A stretch of DNA of 64,000 bases from NCBI GenBank assembly GCA_964608455.1, contig CAZSNM010000003.1, positions 1 through 64,000 of the forward strand. Direction: 5' to 3'. The notes below the pieces were generated by a model that was not told the DNA's origin, searched no databases, and saw nothing but the letters and a program-made list of their open reading frames with translations. Positions 25,185 to 33,727 of this stretch are shown here, in pieces. The stretch comes from DTDX01 sp964608455 (GTDB lineage Archaea > Thermoproteota > Bathyarchaeia > 40CM-2-53-6 > DTDX01). A program made the position numbers and the translations under genes. Within the stretch, counting starts at the first letter, position 1. Every line of letters starts with the position of its first letter.

Positions 25185-25450
25185 ATAGAGTTGTTTCTAA
25201 ATCAGGTTTAAATTGCGTTTCTTCAAGTTTTCATCAATTTAAACCTTATGGTGTTTCAGCTATTTATTTATTAAGTGAATCTCACTTAAGTGTTCACACA
25301 TGGCCTGAATATGAATATATAGCTTTAGATGTTTTTACTTGTGGAGCTGATGAGGGAGCTTTAAAGGCACTTAAATTTTTAATCGAAGAATTTAAACCAA
25401 AAAAAGTTAAGAAAAAAATTATTAAAAGGGGTCTATATGCAAAAAGTTAA
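25094..25450 (+). CDS. speD: S-adenosylmethionine decarboxylase proenzyme
   Basis: Prokaryotic class I AdoMet decarboxylase (118 residues from GTG 25094; ATG 25103 is an equally good start). It makes decarboxylated SAM, the aminopropyl donor for polyamines. The self-cleavage site LSESHLSVHTWPE is intact. Cleavage before Ser63 creates the pyruvoyl group, and His68 and Cys83 (in FTCGADEG) are the processing and catalytic residues. An in-frame TAA at 25085 rules out any earlier start. Some crenarchaeal paralogues decarboxylate arginine instead, but the neighbouring polyamine synthase favours AdoMet. It overlaps bpsA by 14 bases. Confidence 0.92.
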   Translation: MSAMGIHVIAEFLGVDPNKISKVEAVKEILDRVVSKSGLNCVSSSFHQFKPYGVSAIYLLSESHLSVHTWPEYEYIALDVFTCGADEGALKALKFLIEEFKPKKVKKKIIKRGLYAKS

Positions 25451-26450
25451 ATTGCAAATTTTAAGTGAATTAATTAATGCAAACAAATCTTTTTGGGATC
25501 TTCTTGAAGCCAACAATTTTTTATTAAGGGATTTTATAGAAGCTATTAATTCACTTTATAATGATGGATTAATAACATTTGATGATTCTGTTTTTAAACT
25601 TACTGAAAAAGGAAGAAAAATTTTTAATAAGCAAATTGCTTTGTTTAAAAGCGAATTATGTAAAAACTGTTTTGGAAAAGGAATAATTTTTAATGGAAAA
25701 TTTATGGATATTCTTAATGAGTTTAAAAATATAGTTAAAAATCGTCCAGATCCAACATTAAAATTTTTTCAAGGTTATATGAAAGAGTATGATGTTGTCG
25801 CTAGAGTTGCATTTATGCATTTTAATAATGATCTTTATAATAAACAATTTATTTTAATTGGGGATGATGATTTATTAAGTATAGCATTATCGCTTACGGA
25901 TTTACCAGCAAGAATTTGCGTTCTAGATATAGATAAAAGGTTAGGTGAATATATTAAAAAGATTAATCAAGAATATAAGTTTGAAATAGAATTTTATGAA
26001 TATAATGTAACTGAGCCTTTACCTGAAAATTTAATTAATCAATTTGATGTTTTTTCTTCTGAACCTCTTGAATCTTTAAGTGGATTAAAAGCTTTTATAG
26101 AAAGGGGGATTTGTTGTTTAAAAAATGGTGGAGTAGGATACTTTGGTTTAACAACGGCTGAAGCTTCACTTCAAAAATGGCTTAAAATTGAAAAGTTTTT
26201 AACTAAAATGAATTGTGTTATAACAAATATAATTAAAGGTTTTTCAAGATATCCAATGAATTATAACACTGTTAATTATGAAGAATTTATTAAAAAGCTT
26301 TCATTTCCTATAAAACCTAATCCTGGAATTGATTGGTATAAATCAGCTTTATTTAGATTTGAAGTATTAAATAAACCTAATGAAATTCCTAATAGAAAAT
26401 TATATATAAAATATGTTGATTTAAAAGAAGATTTTACTTATCCAATTTAA
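25437..26450 (+). CDS. bpsA: N4-bis(aminopropyl)spermidine synthase (branched polyamine synthase)
   Basis: Protein of 337 residues of the former DUF43 family. It adds aminopropyl groups from decarboxylated SAM to spermidine to form branched polyamines used by thermophiles. An N-terminal winged-helix-like domain (about residues 1-70) precedes a Rossmann methyltransferase-like domain. The GDDD motif is at 142-145, followed by VLDIDKRLGEYI, and PNPGIDWYKSALFR is near the C-terminus. The start overlaps speD by 14 bases, so donor and transferase synthesis are translationally coupled. Confidence 0.9.
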   Translation: MQKVKLQILSELINANKSFWDLLEANNFLLRDFIEAINSLYNDGLITFDDSVFKLTEKGRKIFNKQIALFKSELCKNCFGKGIIFNGKFMDILNEFKNIVKNRPDPTLKFFQGYMKEYDVVARVAFMHFNNDLYNKQFILIGDDDLLSIALSLTDLPARICVLDIDKRLGEYIKKINQEYKFEIEFYEYNVTEPLPENLINQFDVFSSEPLESLSGLKAFIERGICCLKNGGVGYFGLTTAEASLQKWLKIEKFLTKMNCVITNIIKGFSRYPMNYNTVNYEEFIKKLSFPIKPNPGIDWYKSALFRFEVLNKPNEIPNRKLYIKYVDLKEDFTYPI

Positions 26451-26476
26451 GTTTCCAAATTTTTAAGTGGATTAAC

Positions 26477-26971
26477 TTGGAGAAGGAGAAGCTTCAAGGC
26501 ATTATTATAAGAGAAGCAACACCCAAAGATTTATTAAATATAGTTAAACTGGCTAAGGAACTTATTAAAAGCGAAAGCGATATAGATCCAATGGTTAATC
26601 CCCTTAGCAAATTTCAAGATTCTGAATGGATTTTAAAAAATATTAAAGGGGATAAAACAGTTGTGTTTGTAGCTGAATATAATGGGGAGATAATTGGTTA
26701 TACACTTGGATGGGTAAGTCAACCATGGGATTATAAAAGCAGTAGAGGATATATATGTGATTGTTTTGTAAAAGAAGAATATAGAAGAAAAGGTATAGGT
26801 GCAGCGCTTTGCAAAGCTATTTTAAATTGGTTTATTAACAGAAATATAACATGTATTGAAGCTGATATTTACTCAAATAATACTGCATCTTTGGAAATGT
26901 TTAAATCTTTAGGTTTTAAGGAAATTGCAAAAAAGCTTAGATTAATAATTAAGGATGAATCTAAATCCTAG
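26477..26971 (+). CDS. GNAT-family N-acetyltransferase
   Basis: Acetyltransferase fold of 164 residues starting with TTG. The acetyl-CoA-binding motif A is YICDCFVKEEYRRKGIGAALCKA (RRKGIG at about residues 107-112), and a second block is NNTASLEMFKSLGF. It is 26 bases after bpsA and probably the third gene of the operon. By context it could acetylate polyamines, but protein N-terminal or small-molecule substrates are equally possible. Confidence 0.78.
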   Translation: MEKEKLQGIIIREATPKDLLNIVKLAKELIKSESDIDPMVNPLSKFQDSEWILKNIKGDKTVVFVAEYNGEIIGYTLGWVSQPWDYKSSRGYICDCFVKEEYRRKGIGAALCKAILNWFINRNITCIEADIYSNNTASLEMFKSLGFKEIAKKLRLIIKDESKS

Positions 26972-27192
26972 TTAAAAACATTTTTTATTTCATATCCATT
27001 GTTATAAATGTTATTTTCCTAATTTTTAGATTTCTACCAACTTACATAATAAATTATGCATGTTTCACATAAATTTTGAGGGGGTTTACAGTTTCTTTTC
27101 CAAAATAAATAATGATTTAAACATTCAAAAATAACAATTAAAAATTTTAATAGTTTTAAATTGAAAAAAGGTTTATTCCAGCAAATTTTTTA

Positions 27193-27307
27193 TGGCGCCG
27201 GGAGTGGGATTTGAACCCACGAGGCCCTAAAAGGGCCACAGGCTTTCAAGCCTGTATCTCCAGGCTTAGGCTTTTAACTGCCCCGTACCAGGCTCGGGAA
27301 TCCCGGC
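27193..27307 (-). tRNA. tRNA-Ser(GGA) with two introns
   Basis: The 7-bp acceptor (GCCGGGA/TCCCGGC), T-arm GTGGG-TTCAAAT-CCCAC, long variable arm GGCCC-TTTTA-GGGCC, G73 and encoded CCA identify a serine tRNA. The linear sequence does not give a proper anticodon arm. Removing 12 bases (27266-27277, position 29/30) and 13 bases (27245-27257, position 37/38) gives stem CAGGC/GCCTG with loop CTGGAGA. That sets anticodon GGA and an 87-base mature tRNA plus CCA. The flanking bases 26972-27192 and 27308-27379 show no gene. Confidence 0.82.
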
Positions 27308-27379
27308 TCATAAAAAATTAAGTTAATGGAAAAATTTAAAGTTTTAATAATTAATTTTAAAAAAATAAGCTTAATTATT

Positions 27380-28389
27380 TTATTTGCTTTTCCATAGTTT
27401 AGGATAGGTTCCAGGCCGCATTATAACTCTTTTAATTTCAACAGCTAATCCTTTATTTAATTCTAAAATTTGTTCTGTTGAAAGCAACGCATTTCCTAAA
27501 GCTACAGCTTCATTTTTTAAAGTGAATATTGCAACCATTTGCTTTGGTTGAATATTAGAATCCAATTTTGCTATTCCTGGAATAGTTAAATAGGCTCCAT
27601 GACATATAGCATCTACAGCTGAATCTTTAATATAGATTTTTGGAATGTATTCAAAGCATTCTTCAATTGGACGAACAACTTTTCTTAATTTTTCTTCATT
27701 ACCAAAATTTTTATATTCCATAGCAGCTTCAAAAACTTGATGAAGAGTATAATTTTTCTCGTTTTCAGTAAATGGACCCGTTCTAATTCTTCTAAGCTCT
27801 CTCATATGAGCGCCAACTTTTAATGCTTCACCTATGTCAAAACAAAGTTTTCTTATATATGTTCCTGCTTGACAAGAAACTTTAAATAAAACTTTACGAT
27901 CTTCAATTTCAAGAACTTCAATATTATATATTTTTCTTTTTCGAACTTCTCGTTTTACTGAAGCTCTTAAAGGCGGTTTTTGATATATTTCTCCAGTAAA
28001 CTCTTTTAAAATGTTAATAATTTTTTCTTCTGGTACATCACCATGCAATTGCATTAAGCATATATATTCCTTACCTGAATGAAGAAAAACCTGTAAAGCT
28101 TTTGTGGCATCTTCTAAAGCTATTGGAAGGACACCGGTCACTTTTGGGTTTCCTCAGCTTAAGCTTCTAAGGTCCCGCCGTGACCGGCTCGCTTTACATT
28201 TAATATTTTTTTTACCCAAGCTGCTACTTCATGGCTTGATGGGCCTGGAGGCTTATCTAAATTTATCGCTCCAAAATTTATATAATCTTGTATCGATCTA
28301 TGTTCTGGAGGACAACCATAGCTAAAATCTGTTTCGCAATCCTCTCTTGTTATTATTTCTCTTTTTACCATCCATGGTGGAGCATCCAA
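27380..28389 (-). CDS. cbf5: H/ACA pseudouridine synthase Cbf5, interrupted by a short intron-like insert
   Basis: Catalytic subunit of H/ACA particles, also acting on tRNA U55. Residues up to AGHGGTL are in one frame (28389-28166) and PKVTGVLPIALEDATK to the end (28148-27380) in another. Between them lie 17 extra bases (28149-28165) with a stop. Removing them restores GHGGTLDPKVTGVLP exactly, with the catalytic Asp codon split as GA/C. The joined protein has about 330 residues, the normal length, with a C-terminal PUA domain ending in VKRVIMRPGTYPK-like sequence. Crenarchaeal cbf5 genes are known to carry a spliced intron, so this is probably functional and not a pseudogene. A sequencing or true frameshift is the alternative. 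Confidence 0.85.
28149..28165 (-). other. Putative 17-nt intron in cbf5
   Basis: The insert reads AGCTTAAGCTGAGGAAA on the coding strand (boundaries can shift by one base). Flanking exon sequence GCCGGTCAC and GTGACCGGT can pair over 9 bases, and CCTTAG pairs with CTGAGG across the insert. I could not draw a strict 3-4-3 bulge-helix-bulge at the boundaries required by the protein. Confidence 0.55.
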
Positions 28390-28592
28390 TTTTTAAACCT
28401 CTTAACTTTTTGTTAATTAAAAATTTGAATAAAATAATGGAAATAGATAATAATAAACTATTAGAAAAGCTTTTTAATAGGTAAGCTTAATATTATTTTG
28501 AATGTTTATGCCAACAGCAATTAAAATTGTTGCCTTTAAATATATTTTTTAAAATGGGTAAAATTAAAACTTTTCTTTTTGGGTGAATTTTC

Positions 28593-29192
28593 TTGAAAAA
28601 TACGTTGGAAAATTTTAGAGAATTTAAAATTATTTTAAAGTTTTTTGAAACTGAAGAAATTTATAGAAGATATTTTTTTATGAATATGTTTGATGGAGCT
28701 TTAACAACTCTTGGAATAATTATAGGCGCTTATTTTTCAGGAGCATATTTAAAAACAATTATTGGGGCTGCTTTAGGAGCTGGGATTGCAATGGGTTTAT
28801 CTGGGTTTTCAGGCGCCTATATAACTGAAAGAGCAGAAAAACTTAAAAAGTTTAATGAATTAAAAAAAGCGATGTTAACTGACTTAACTAATTCTCTTCA
28901 TGAAAAATCAATTAATTTAACAGCTTTATTCGCTGCAATTGTGGATGGTTTTTCTCCAGTATTGGCAGTTGCATTTTCAATAACACCTTTTATTTTAACT
29001 CTTTATGGTTTAATTTTATTTAATGAAGCTTTCTATTTTTCAATAGCGATTGCTATAGGATTGCTTTTTATAATGGGTGTTTTTCTTGGTAAAATTTCAA
29101 AGGAAAAACTTATTTTATCAGGAATTAGAATGATGCTTATAGGTGTGGCAACAGCTTTTTTAATTACCATTTTTAGTTTGGTGATCCGTTAA
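28593..29192 (+). CDS. VIT1/CCC1-family membrane transporter
   Basis: Membrane protein of 199 residues from the CCC1-like branch. It has YRRYFFMNMFDGALTTLGIIIGAY near residue 30, an internal LSGFSGAYITERAE segment and about five hydrophobic helices. Relatives move iron or manganese out of the cytosol, but transport has not been shown for this archaeal subgroup. The next gene starts 1 base after its stop codon. Confidence 0.78.
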   Translation: MKNTLENFREFKIILKFFETEEIYRRYFFMNMFDGALTTLGIIIGAYFSGAYLKTIIGAALGAGIAMGLSGFSGAYITERAEKLKKFNELKKAMLTDLTNSLHEKSINLTALFAAIVDGFSPVLAVAFSITPFILTLYGLILFNEAFYFSIAIAIGLLFIMGVFLGKISKEKLILSGIRMMLIGVATAFLITIFSLVIR

Positions 29193-29193
29193 A

Positions 29194-29472
29194 ATGAATA
29201 AAGAAAATAAAGTTTTAATAAAAAAGCTTGTTTTAGATGTTTTAAAACCTAGAGAACCACCGATTTATGAGTTAGCAGCTAAATTAAGCGGTTGCCAAGG
29301 CGTTTCTGAAGTTAATATTTTACTAGCTGAAATTGATCAGACTACTGAAAGCATAAAGGTTTCGGTTATTGGTGATGATATTGATATTAACTCTATAAAA
29401 AAATGCGTGGAGGAATATGGTGCAAGTATTCATAGCATTGATGAAGTTACAGTAGCTAGGAGGAGAGGGTAG
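29194..29472 (+). CDS. DUF211 family protein
   Basis: Small protein of 92 residues with a ferredoxin-like fold pattern, LVLDVLKPREPPIYELAAKLS at the start and a C-terminal IHSIDEVTVARR. This matches the archaeal DUF211 (MTH889-like) family, whose function is unknown. It is co-transcribed with the VIT1-like gene upstream. The C-terminus overlaps the convergent L14e gene by 17 bases. Confidence 0.8.
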   Translation: MNKENKVLIKKLVLDVLKPREPPIYELAAKLSGCQGVSEVNILLAEIDQTTESIKVSVIGDDIDINSIKKCVEEYGASIHSIDEVTVARRRG

Positions 29473-29716
29473 CCTCCTTATTTGATTGTAATGCTTTAAG
29501 CACCGCTTCATCAGAGGCTCCTTTTTTAATTTTTATTTTTTCTTCAGTTGGCTTTAAATGTTTTATGTTAGCCCTTCTTCTTTTAACACCAGTTAAAGAT
29601 TTTGGTCCAGTAATTAAAACAAAATTTTTATCTATAACATCTACTATAACACATTTTTTTCCTTTTTCTCTTCCAGCTGTTTTTATGCATATGCGACCTA
29701 TTTCCATAGCAGTCAT
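29456..29716 (-). CDS. rpl14e: 50S ribosomal protein L14e
   Basis: Protein of 86 residues with MEIGRICIKTAGREKGKKCVIVDV and TGPKSLTGVKRRRANIKHL, a KOW-domain protein of archaea and eukaryotes. Its ATG overlaps the cmk stop (ATGA). Presence of L14e is more typical of crenarchaeal-type genomes. Confidence 0.92.
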   Translation of the reverse strand: MTAMEIGRICIKTAGREKGKKCVIVDVIDKNFVLITGPKSLTGVKRRRANIKHLKPTEEKIKIKKGASDEAVLKALQSNKEATLSS

Positions 29717-30261
29717 TTATTTTTTCCCTCCTTAAGATAGCTTTTTATATTTTTAATGATTTTCTCAAGGATTTTTATTGTTTCCTCCTTACCAAATAAG
29801 CTTGTATCTATTATTAAATCATAAATTGATAGATCATCAATGTTTATTCCATAGTATTCTTTATATCTTTTTCTTTCTGAAGATTCTCTAGTTAAAGTTT
29901 CTTTTTCAGCCTTTTCTAATGTTAATCCATCTCTTTTCGAAATTCTTTCTATTCGATCTTTTTTAGATGCAGCTATATAAATTTTAAAGCCTTTATTTGC
30001 TATAATCCATGGAGTTAATTGACCTTCTAAAACAACATTTCCAATTTCAGCTTCTTTTCTCGTTCTTTCATCAATAGCTAAATCTATGGATTTATCTATT
30101 TCAGAAAGTTTAGACAGCTCTTCTATTGAAAAACCCTTTTCACGTGCTACTTCTCTAAACATTTCTCCAGCTGAAACATATCTTAAATTAAATATTTCCG
30201 CTAAGGCTTTAGCGCATGTAGATTTTCCTGTACCATGTAAACCACTTATAGCAATTATCAA
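29713..30261 (-). CDS. cmk: Cytidylate kinase, archaeal type
   Basis: P-loop kinase of 182 residues that phosphorylates CMP/dCMP. Walker A is GLHGTGKST at residues 7-15, followed by RYVSAGEMFREVAREKG, IDERTRKEA and VVLEGQLTPWI. Location between the EMC3-like gene and L14e is standard for archaeal ribosomal operons. Adenylate kinase, commonly just after secY, is absent from this stretch. Confidence 0.92.
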   Translation of the reverse strand: MIIAISGLHGTGKSTCAKALAEIFNLRYVSAGEMFREVAREKGFSIEELSKLSEIDKSIDLAIDERTRKEAEIGNVVLEGQLTPWIIANKGFKIYIAASKKDRIERISKRDGLTLEKAEKETLTRESSERKRYKEYYGINIDDLSIYDLIIDTSLFGKEETIKILEKIIKNIKSYLKEGKNK

Positions 30262-30274
30262 TTTAATTTACCTT

Positions 30275-30811
30275 TTAATCTTCAGGGTTAACTCCTAACA
30301 CTCTTGATAAAGGAAGGCTTATTCCAAAAGAGCAAATAATATACCATGAAAAAAAAGATAGTTTAAAGGCTTTATAGGTTTCATCTAAAGCGCCAGTTAA
30401 AAGATATGGAATTGAAAAGGGAGATAATGCTACAGGTTGAGATCCATAAAATCTGCTTAAAATCATAAATACAAGCCAGAAAGGTATAAGAAATAAAAGG
30501 CTTATTTTCATTCTATCCCACATCATTTTTCCTTGAAGACTCATTATAGCCTGCTGTTTTTTCATTACTTTAGCCATCAACTGTTTATTTTTGGTTTTTT
30601 TAGCCTCTTCAAACTCTTTTCTCCAGGCATTAACCTCTTTCATTATAGCTTTCATTCTTTTAATATCAACTAAAAATCTATTGGATAAATTTGTTATTAA
30701 AGATAATATGGCGGCAACTCCTAAAATTAACAATGTTGAACTTGGAATTAAAGCGTAAGGTTCTAAACTTTTCATTATTTGCTTAAACAATTCATCAATT
30801 AATGCTACCAT
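30275..30811 (-). CDS. EMC3/TMCO1-like membrane protein insertase (DUF106)
   Basis: Membrane protein of 178 residues of the Oxa1 superfamily (archaeal Ylp1). It has an N-terminal helix (about 18-40), a cytoplasmic coiled-coil hairpin with MKAIMKEVNAWRKEFEEAKK, and further helices at about 103-122 and 150-170. It probably inserts membrane proteins together with SecY, which is encoded 11 bases upstream. Confidence 0.85.
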   Translation of the reverse strand: MVALIDELFKQIMKSLEPYALIPSSTLLILGVAAILSLITNLSNRFLVDIKRMKAIMKEVNAWRKEFEEAKKTKNKQLMAKVMKKQQAIMSLQGKMMWDRMKISLLFLIPFWLVFMILSRFYGSQPVALSPFSIPYLLTGALDETYKAFKLSFFSWYIICSFGISLPLSRVLGVNPED

Positions 30812-30822
30812 TTTTTCACCTC

Positions 30823-32244
30823 CTATTTTTTACCCATTAAAGCACTTAAAGCAGGATACATCTCAAGCATTTTTTCTCTTGTTAAAATTTCATAATACTG
30901 CTCTAAAATTCCAACCATTAATAATATTCCTACACCTGAACCGAAAGCTCCAAAAAAGTCAGCTGTAACTGCTATAAGACCTATAAGAAGACCTCCAAGC
31001 ACAGTCACAGCAGGAATATATCTTTCAAAGATTTTCTGTATAGGGATGGGAGACCGTCTAAACCCTCCTATTTGCATTCCAGAATCTAAAAGTTGTTTTG
31101 CCACAGACTTAGCATCCATTCCAGCTACTTCAACCCATGTTACAGCAAAAAAGATGCATGTAGCAATCATTAAAATTATATTTATAATAGCTCTTACAGG
31201 ATCATTTGCAACTTCGCTTAAGTTTTTTGGAGAAATTATATAGTATACTAATCCACCACTAGGTTGATATCTACCTTCTTTAATTTCAAAGGTTCCAAGA
31301 AGATTTAACCAAAAGTTAGAATTTGAAGAATTATATCTGGACCATAAAATTTGAGAAATAAAATATATGTTTCCAAATAAAGCTGAAGCAAAAATAACTG
31401 GAATATTGGAAACATAAAGAAGTTTTATTGGGTATCTACCTCTAAATCCTCTATATTTAGCATATGATACAGGAACTTCAACTCTTAATCCATTTAAATA
31501 AATCACTATTATAAAAATGATTATTGTTATTATAAAACCAACCATATCAGGTAAACCTTCAGGTCTATAAAAAGCTTTTGAAACTTCACTTAAGTTTTTA
31601 AGCGATTGAGCAAAAGCAACTAAAGCTCCTAAATATTTTCCATCAGCCATAGGTCCAAGCGGAGCAACGCTATCCCACCAAATAGTTTGAGCAACACCTG
31701 CAGCTATGAAGAGGCTTATACCGCTTCCGAAACCCCAACCCTTTTGTAAAAGCTCATCCATAAGCATTATAACGATTCCTGCAGCTAATAATTGAATAAG
31801 AATTATAGCTTGAACTTGAGGTTTAAGAGTGCCATAAGCTCCACCTATTAAATAAGCTAAAGCTTCAAAAATAGTCATAAAAACTGCTAAAACTTTGCTT
31901 GCACTTGTAAAAAGCGCTCTATCAGATGGATTTGTTAAATCAACATCTATCATTTTTGATCCAGCAAGAATTTGAAGAATTAATCCTGCAGTAACTATTG
32001 GGCCTATTCCAAGCTCCATTAATGTTCCTCTATGAGAAGCAAAAATTATTCTTAAGGCTCCGAATGGATCTTGAGCTCCTCCTTTTCCAATTCCATATAA
32101 TGGAATTTCAGACATAATAAAATATATAATTAAAACTAAGCCTGTCCAAAATAATCTTTCATTAAAAGAAACTTTCTTTTTTGGAGGTGAAATATCCGGG
32201 AAAAACCTTGCTAAAGGCTTAAATAACTCTATAAATCTAACCAT
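30823..32244 (-). CDS. secY: Preprotein translocase subunit SecY
   Basis: Channel subunit of 473 residues with about ten membrane helices. The plug region, GIGKGGAQDPFGALRIIFASHRGTLMELGIGPIVTAG near residue 50, is typical of archaeal SecY. Conserved VEVPVSYAKYRGFRGRYPIKLLYVSNIPVI forms the cytoplasmic loop. It overlaps the L15 gene by 8 bases. Confidence 0.95.
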   Translation of the reverse strand: MVRFIELFKPLARFFPDISPPKKKVSFNERLFWTGLVLIIYFIMSEIPLYGIGKGGAQDPFGALRIIFASHRGTLMELGIGPIVTAGLILQILAGSKMIDVDLTNPSDRALFTSASKVLAVFMTIFEALAYLIGGAYGTLKPQVQAIILIQLLAAGIVIMLMDELLQKGWGFGSGISLFIAAGVAQTIWWDSVAPLGPMADGKYLGALVAFAQSLKNLSEVSKAFYRPEGLPDMVGFIITIIIFIIVIYLNGLRVEVPVSYAKYRGFRGRYPIKLLYVSNIPVIFASALFGNIYFISQILWSRYNSSNSNFWLNLLGTFEIKEGRYQPSGGLVYYIISPKNLSEVANDPVRAIINIILMIATCIFFAVTWVEVAGMDAKSVAKQLLDSGMQIGGFRRSPIPIQKIFERYIPAVTVLGGLLIGLIAVTADFFGAFGSGVGILLMVGILEQYYEILTREKMLEMYPALSALMGKK

Positions 32245-32680
32245 GCAAAGTTTCTACTCCTTTGGTTTCACTTAATAAAATTACTTTTCCTCCAGCTTCC
32301 TCAATTTTCTTTTTAGCTAGTTTAGAGCATTCCTCAACAATTACTTCTATGGGTTTTGTAATAACTCCTTCTCCAAGAAGCTTTTTAAAACCCATTTGAG
32401 CTAAGTTAACTTGATTGAGTTGAGTTAATTTAGTTTTTAACAGCTCCTCTAATTCGTTAATATTTATAGCATTTTCCTTCTTTTTTCTTTTTAAATTTAA
32501 ACTTTTAAAACCTTTTTTACCAATTTCATCTTTAGCATATTTAATCATATAAGTCCATTTATGGTTAAGTCTTCCAGCTTTTCCAAAACCTCCTCTCATT
32601 CCACTTTTTCGATGTTGACCAGAAACACCCCAACCGCAGGTTCTTGAACCCCTCATTTTCCTAGTTTTCTTTTTACCCAT
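32237..32680 (-). CDS. rpl15: 50S ribosomal protein L15
   Basis: Protein of 147 residues with the glycine-rich basic start KKKTRKMRGSRTCGWG...HRKSGMRGGFGKAG and a C-terminal KLAKKKIEEAGGKVIL. It lies directly upstream of secY, as usual. A small heat-shock protein gene separates it from L30. Confidence 0.94.
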   Translation of the reverse strand: MGKKKTRKMRGSRTCGWGVSGQHRKSGMRGGFGKAGRLNHKWTYMIKYAKDEIGKKGFKSLNLKRKKKENAININELEELLKTKLTQLNQVNLAQMGFKKLLGEGVITKPIEVIVEECSKLAKKKIEEAGGKVILLSETKGVETLHG

Positions 32681-32706
32681 TAAATGAAACCCCCGCTTGT
32701 TAAAAT

Positions 32707-33156
32707 TTAAACTTGCTTCTTTACTTTTTCAATTAACTCTTCATTATTTTTCTTTAATTCAATTAATAAAACTCCATTTTTAAGATTTAATGAAATAGGT
32801 GTGGATTCAACAGGTTTTGGCAAATCTAAAGCTTTATAATGTTGAACGTTTTCATTTTTAGAAATTATTATTAATGTTTTTCCTTGAATTTTTATTTCTA
32901 AATCTTCTTTTTTAACTCCTTGAACCTCTGTTACAACAATAATTTCATATTCCTTCTCTATAATATCTGTTAAAGATTCAAATTCTCCTTGAAATCTTTT
33001 AATACTCATTTTAAAGCAGCTTCCCTTAAATTCATATATAGGAAGCTTTTCTTTAACTCCAAAATAAAAGTTTCTAGATTTATCTGAAAGATATCTATTA
33101 TTAAATTCATCTTTCCAAGGCAAATATTTTCTTTTTCTTTTAAACTCTTCATCCAA
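32707..33156 (-). CDS. Hsp20/alpha-crystallin-like protein inserted in the ribosomal operon
   Basis: Protein of 149 residues with an alpha-crystallin-like beta-sandwich at about residues 60-140. The pattern YEIIVVTEVQGVKKEDLEIKIQGKTLIIISK and a final LKNGVLLIELKK strand are visible. The C-terminal I-x-I anchoring motif of large-oligomer small heat-shock proteins is not obvious. Its N-terminus is basic. It lies between L30 and L15, an unusual place; it is 72 bases from L30 and 26 bases from L15. Confidence 0.75.
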   Translation of the reverse strand: MDEEFKRKRKYLPWKDEFNNRYLSDKSRNFYFGVKEKLPIYEFKGSCFKMSIKRFQGEFESLTDIIEKEYEIIVVTEVQGVKKEDLEIKIQGKTLIIISKNENVQHYKALDLPKPVESTPISLNLKNGVLLIELKKNNEELIEKVKKQV

Positions 33157-33228
33157 GATTTTCGCCTTCCTATAAAATGACTTAGAATAGTGAAAAATAT
33201 ATAAATAGTTTTGGGCAAATTAAATTAA

Positions 33229-33723
33229 TCAAACCATTCTGGCTATAAGATTATTTATTTCTTTCCCTCTATATCCTAATTCGCCACCGATTTTAAAAGG
33301 TTTTTTTATGCTTCCTTTAAAACCTTTTGAAGGTGAATTTAATCTAAAAGGTAAATTTAATTCATGCAGTTTTTTTAAAGAAACTTCACCATTAAATATT
33401 GCTTTTGCTAAATCCTTAATTGAATTAAACCCAAATTTCTCTTTAATTTTTTCATCAGTTAATTTTTCACCATTTATTGTTTTTCCTCTTTTGCTTAAAA
33501 GTAAATAAATTGATTCTTCAGTTGCTTCTCCCCATGTAATTAAATCTTTAACTTTTTCAAGCATTCCTTTAATGCTTGGAGTTTCATAAAAAATCATAGC
33601 ATTATGTTTTTTAAGCAACTTTAAAAGTTTTAAAGTTGTTTTAATTTCTGGATGGGCTCTAGGCATTCCTCTGATTCTAACAGCAATTAAACATTTTCCA
33701 GTTGCAGTTTCAGTAAGGCTCAT
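33229..33723 (-). CDS. rpl30: 50S ribosomal protein L30
   Basis: Archaeal/eukaryal long form of L30 (164 residues) with CLIAVRIRGMPRAHPEIKTTLKLLKL at the start and PFRLNSPSKGFKGSIKKPFKIGGELGYRG near the end. It is 4 bases downstream of S5. Confidence 0.95.
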   Translation of the reverse strand: MSLTETATGKCLIAVRIRGMPRAHPEIKTTLKLLKLLKKHNAMIFYETPSIKGMLEKVKDLITWGEATEESIYLLLSKRGKTINGEKLTDEKIKEKFGFNSIKDLAKAIFNGEVSLKKLHELNLPFRLNSPSKGFKGSIKKPFKIGGELGYRGKEINNLIARMV

Positions 33724-33727
33724 TTTT

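Noticed and set aside
26972..27192. Possible C/D or H/ACA guide RNA between the acetyltransferase and the tRNA
   Set aside because: I found no paired C/D box or ACA-hairpin pattern in this AT-rich stretch.
27240..27262. Reading the minus-strand serine tRNA as anticodon UGA from ACAGGC-TTGAAA-GCCTGT
   Set aside because: That arm has only a 6-base loop and leaves 25 bases unexplained. The two-intron solution gives a perfect 5-bp stem, 7-base loop and normal length with anticodon GGA.
28149..28389. Calling cbf5 a pseudogene split into two ORFs
   Set aside because: Removal of 17 bases restores the motif exactly at a site where crenarchaeal cbf5 introns are known, and the rest of the protein is well preserved.
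29323..29511. Minus-strand frame over DUF211
   Set aside because: It only mirrors DUF211 and L14e sequence and has no family features.
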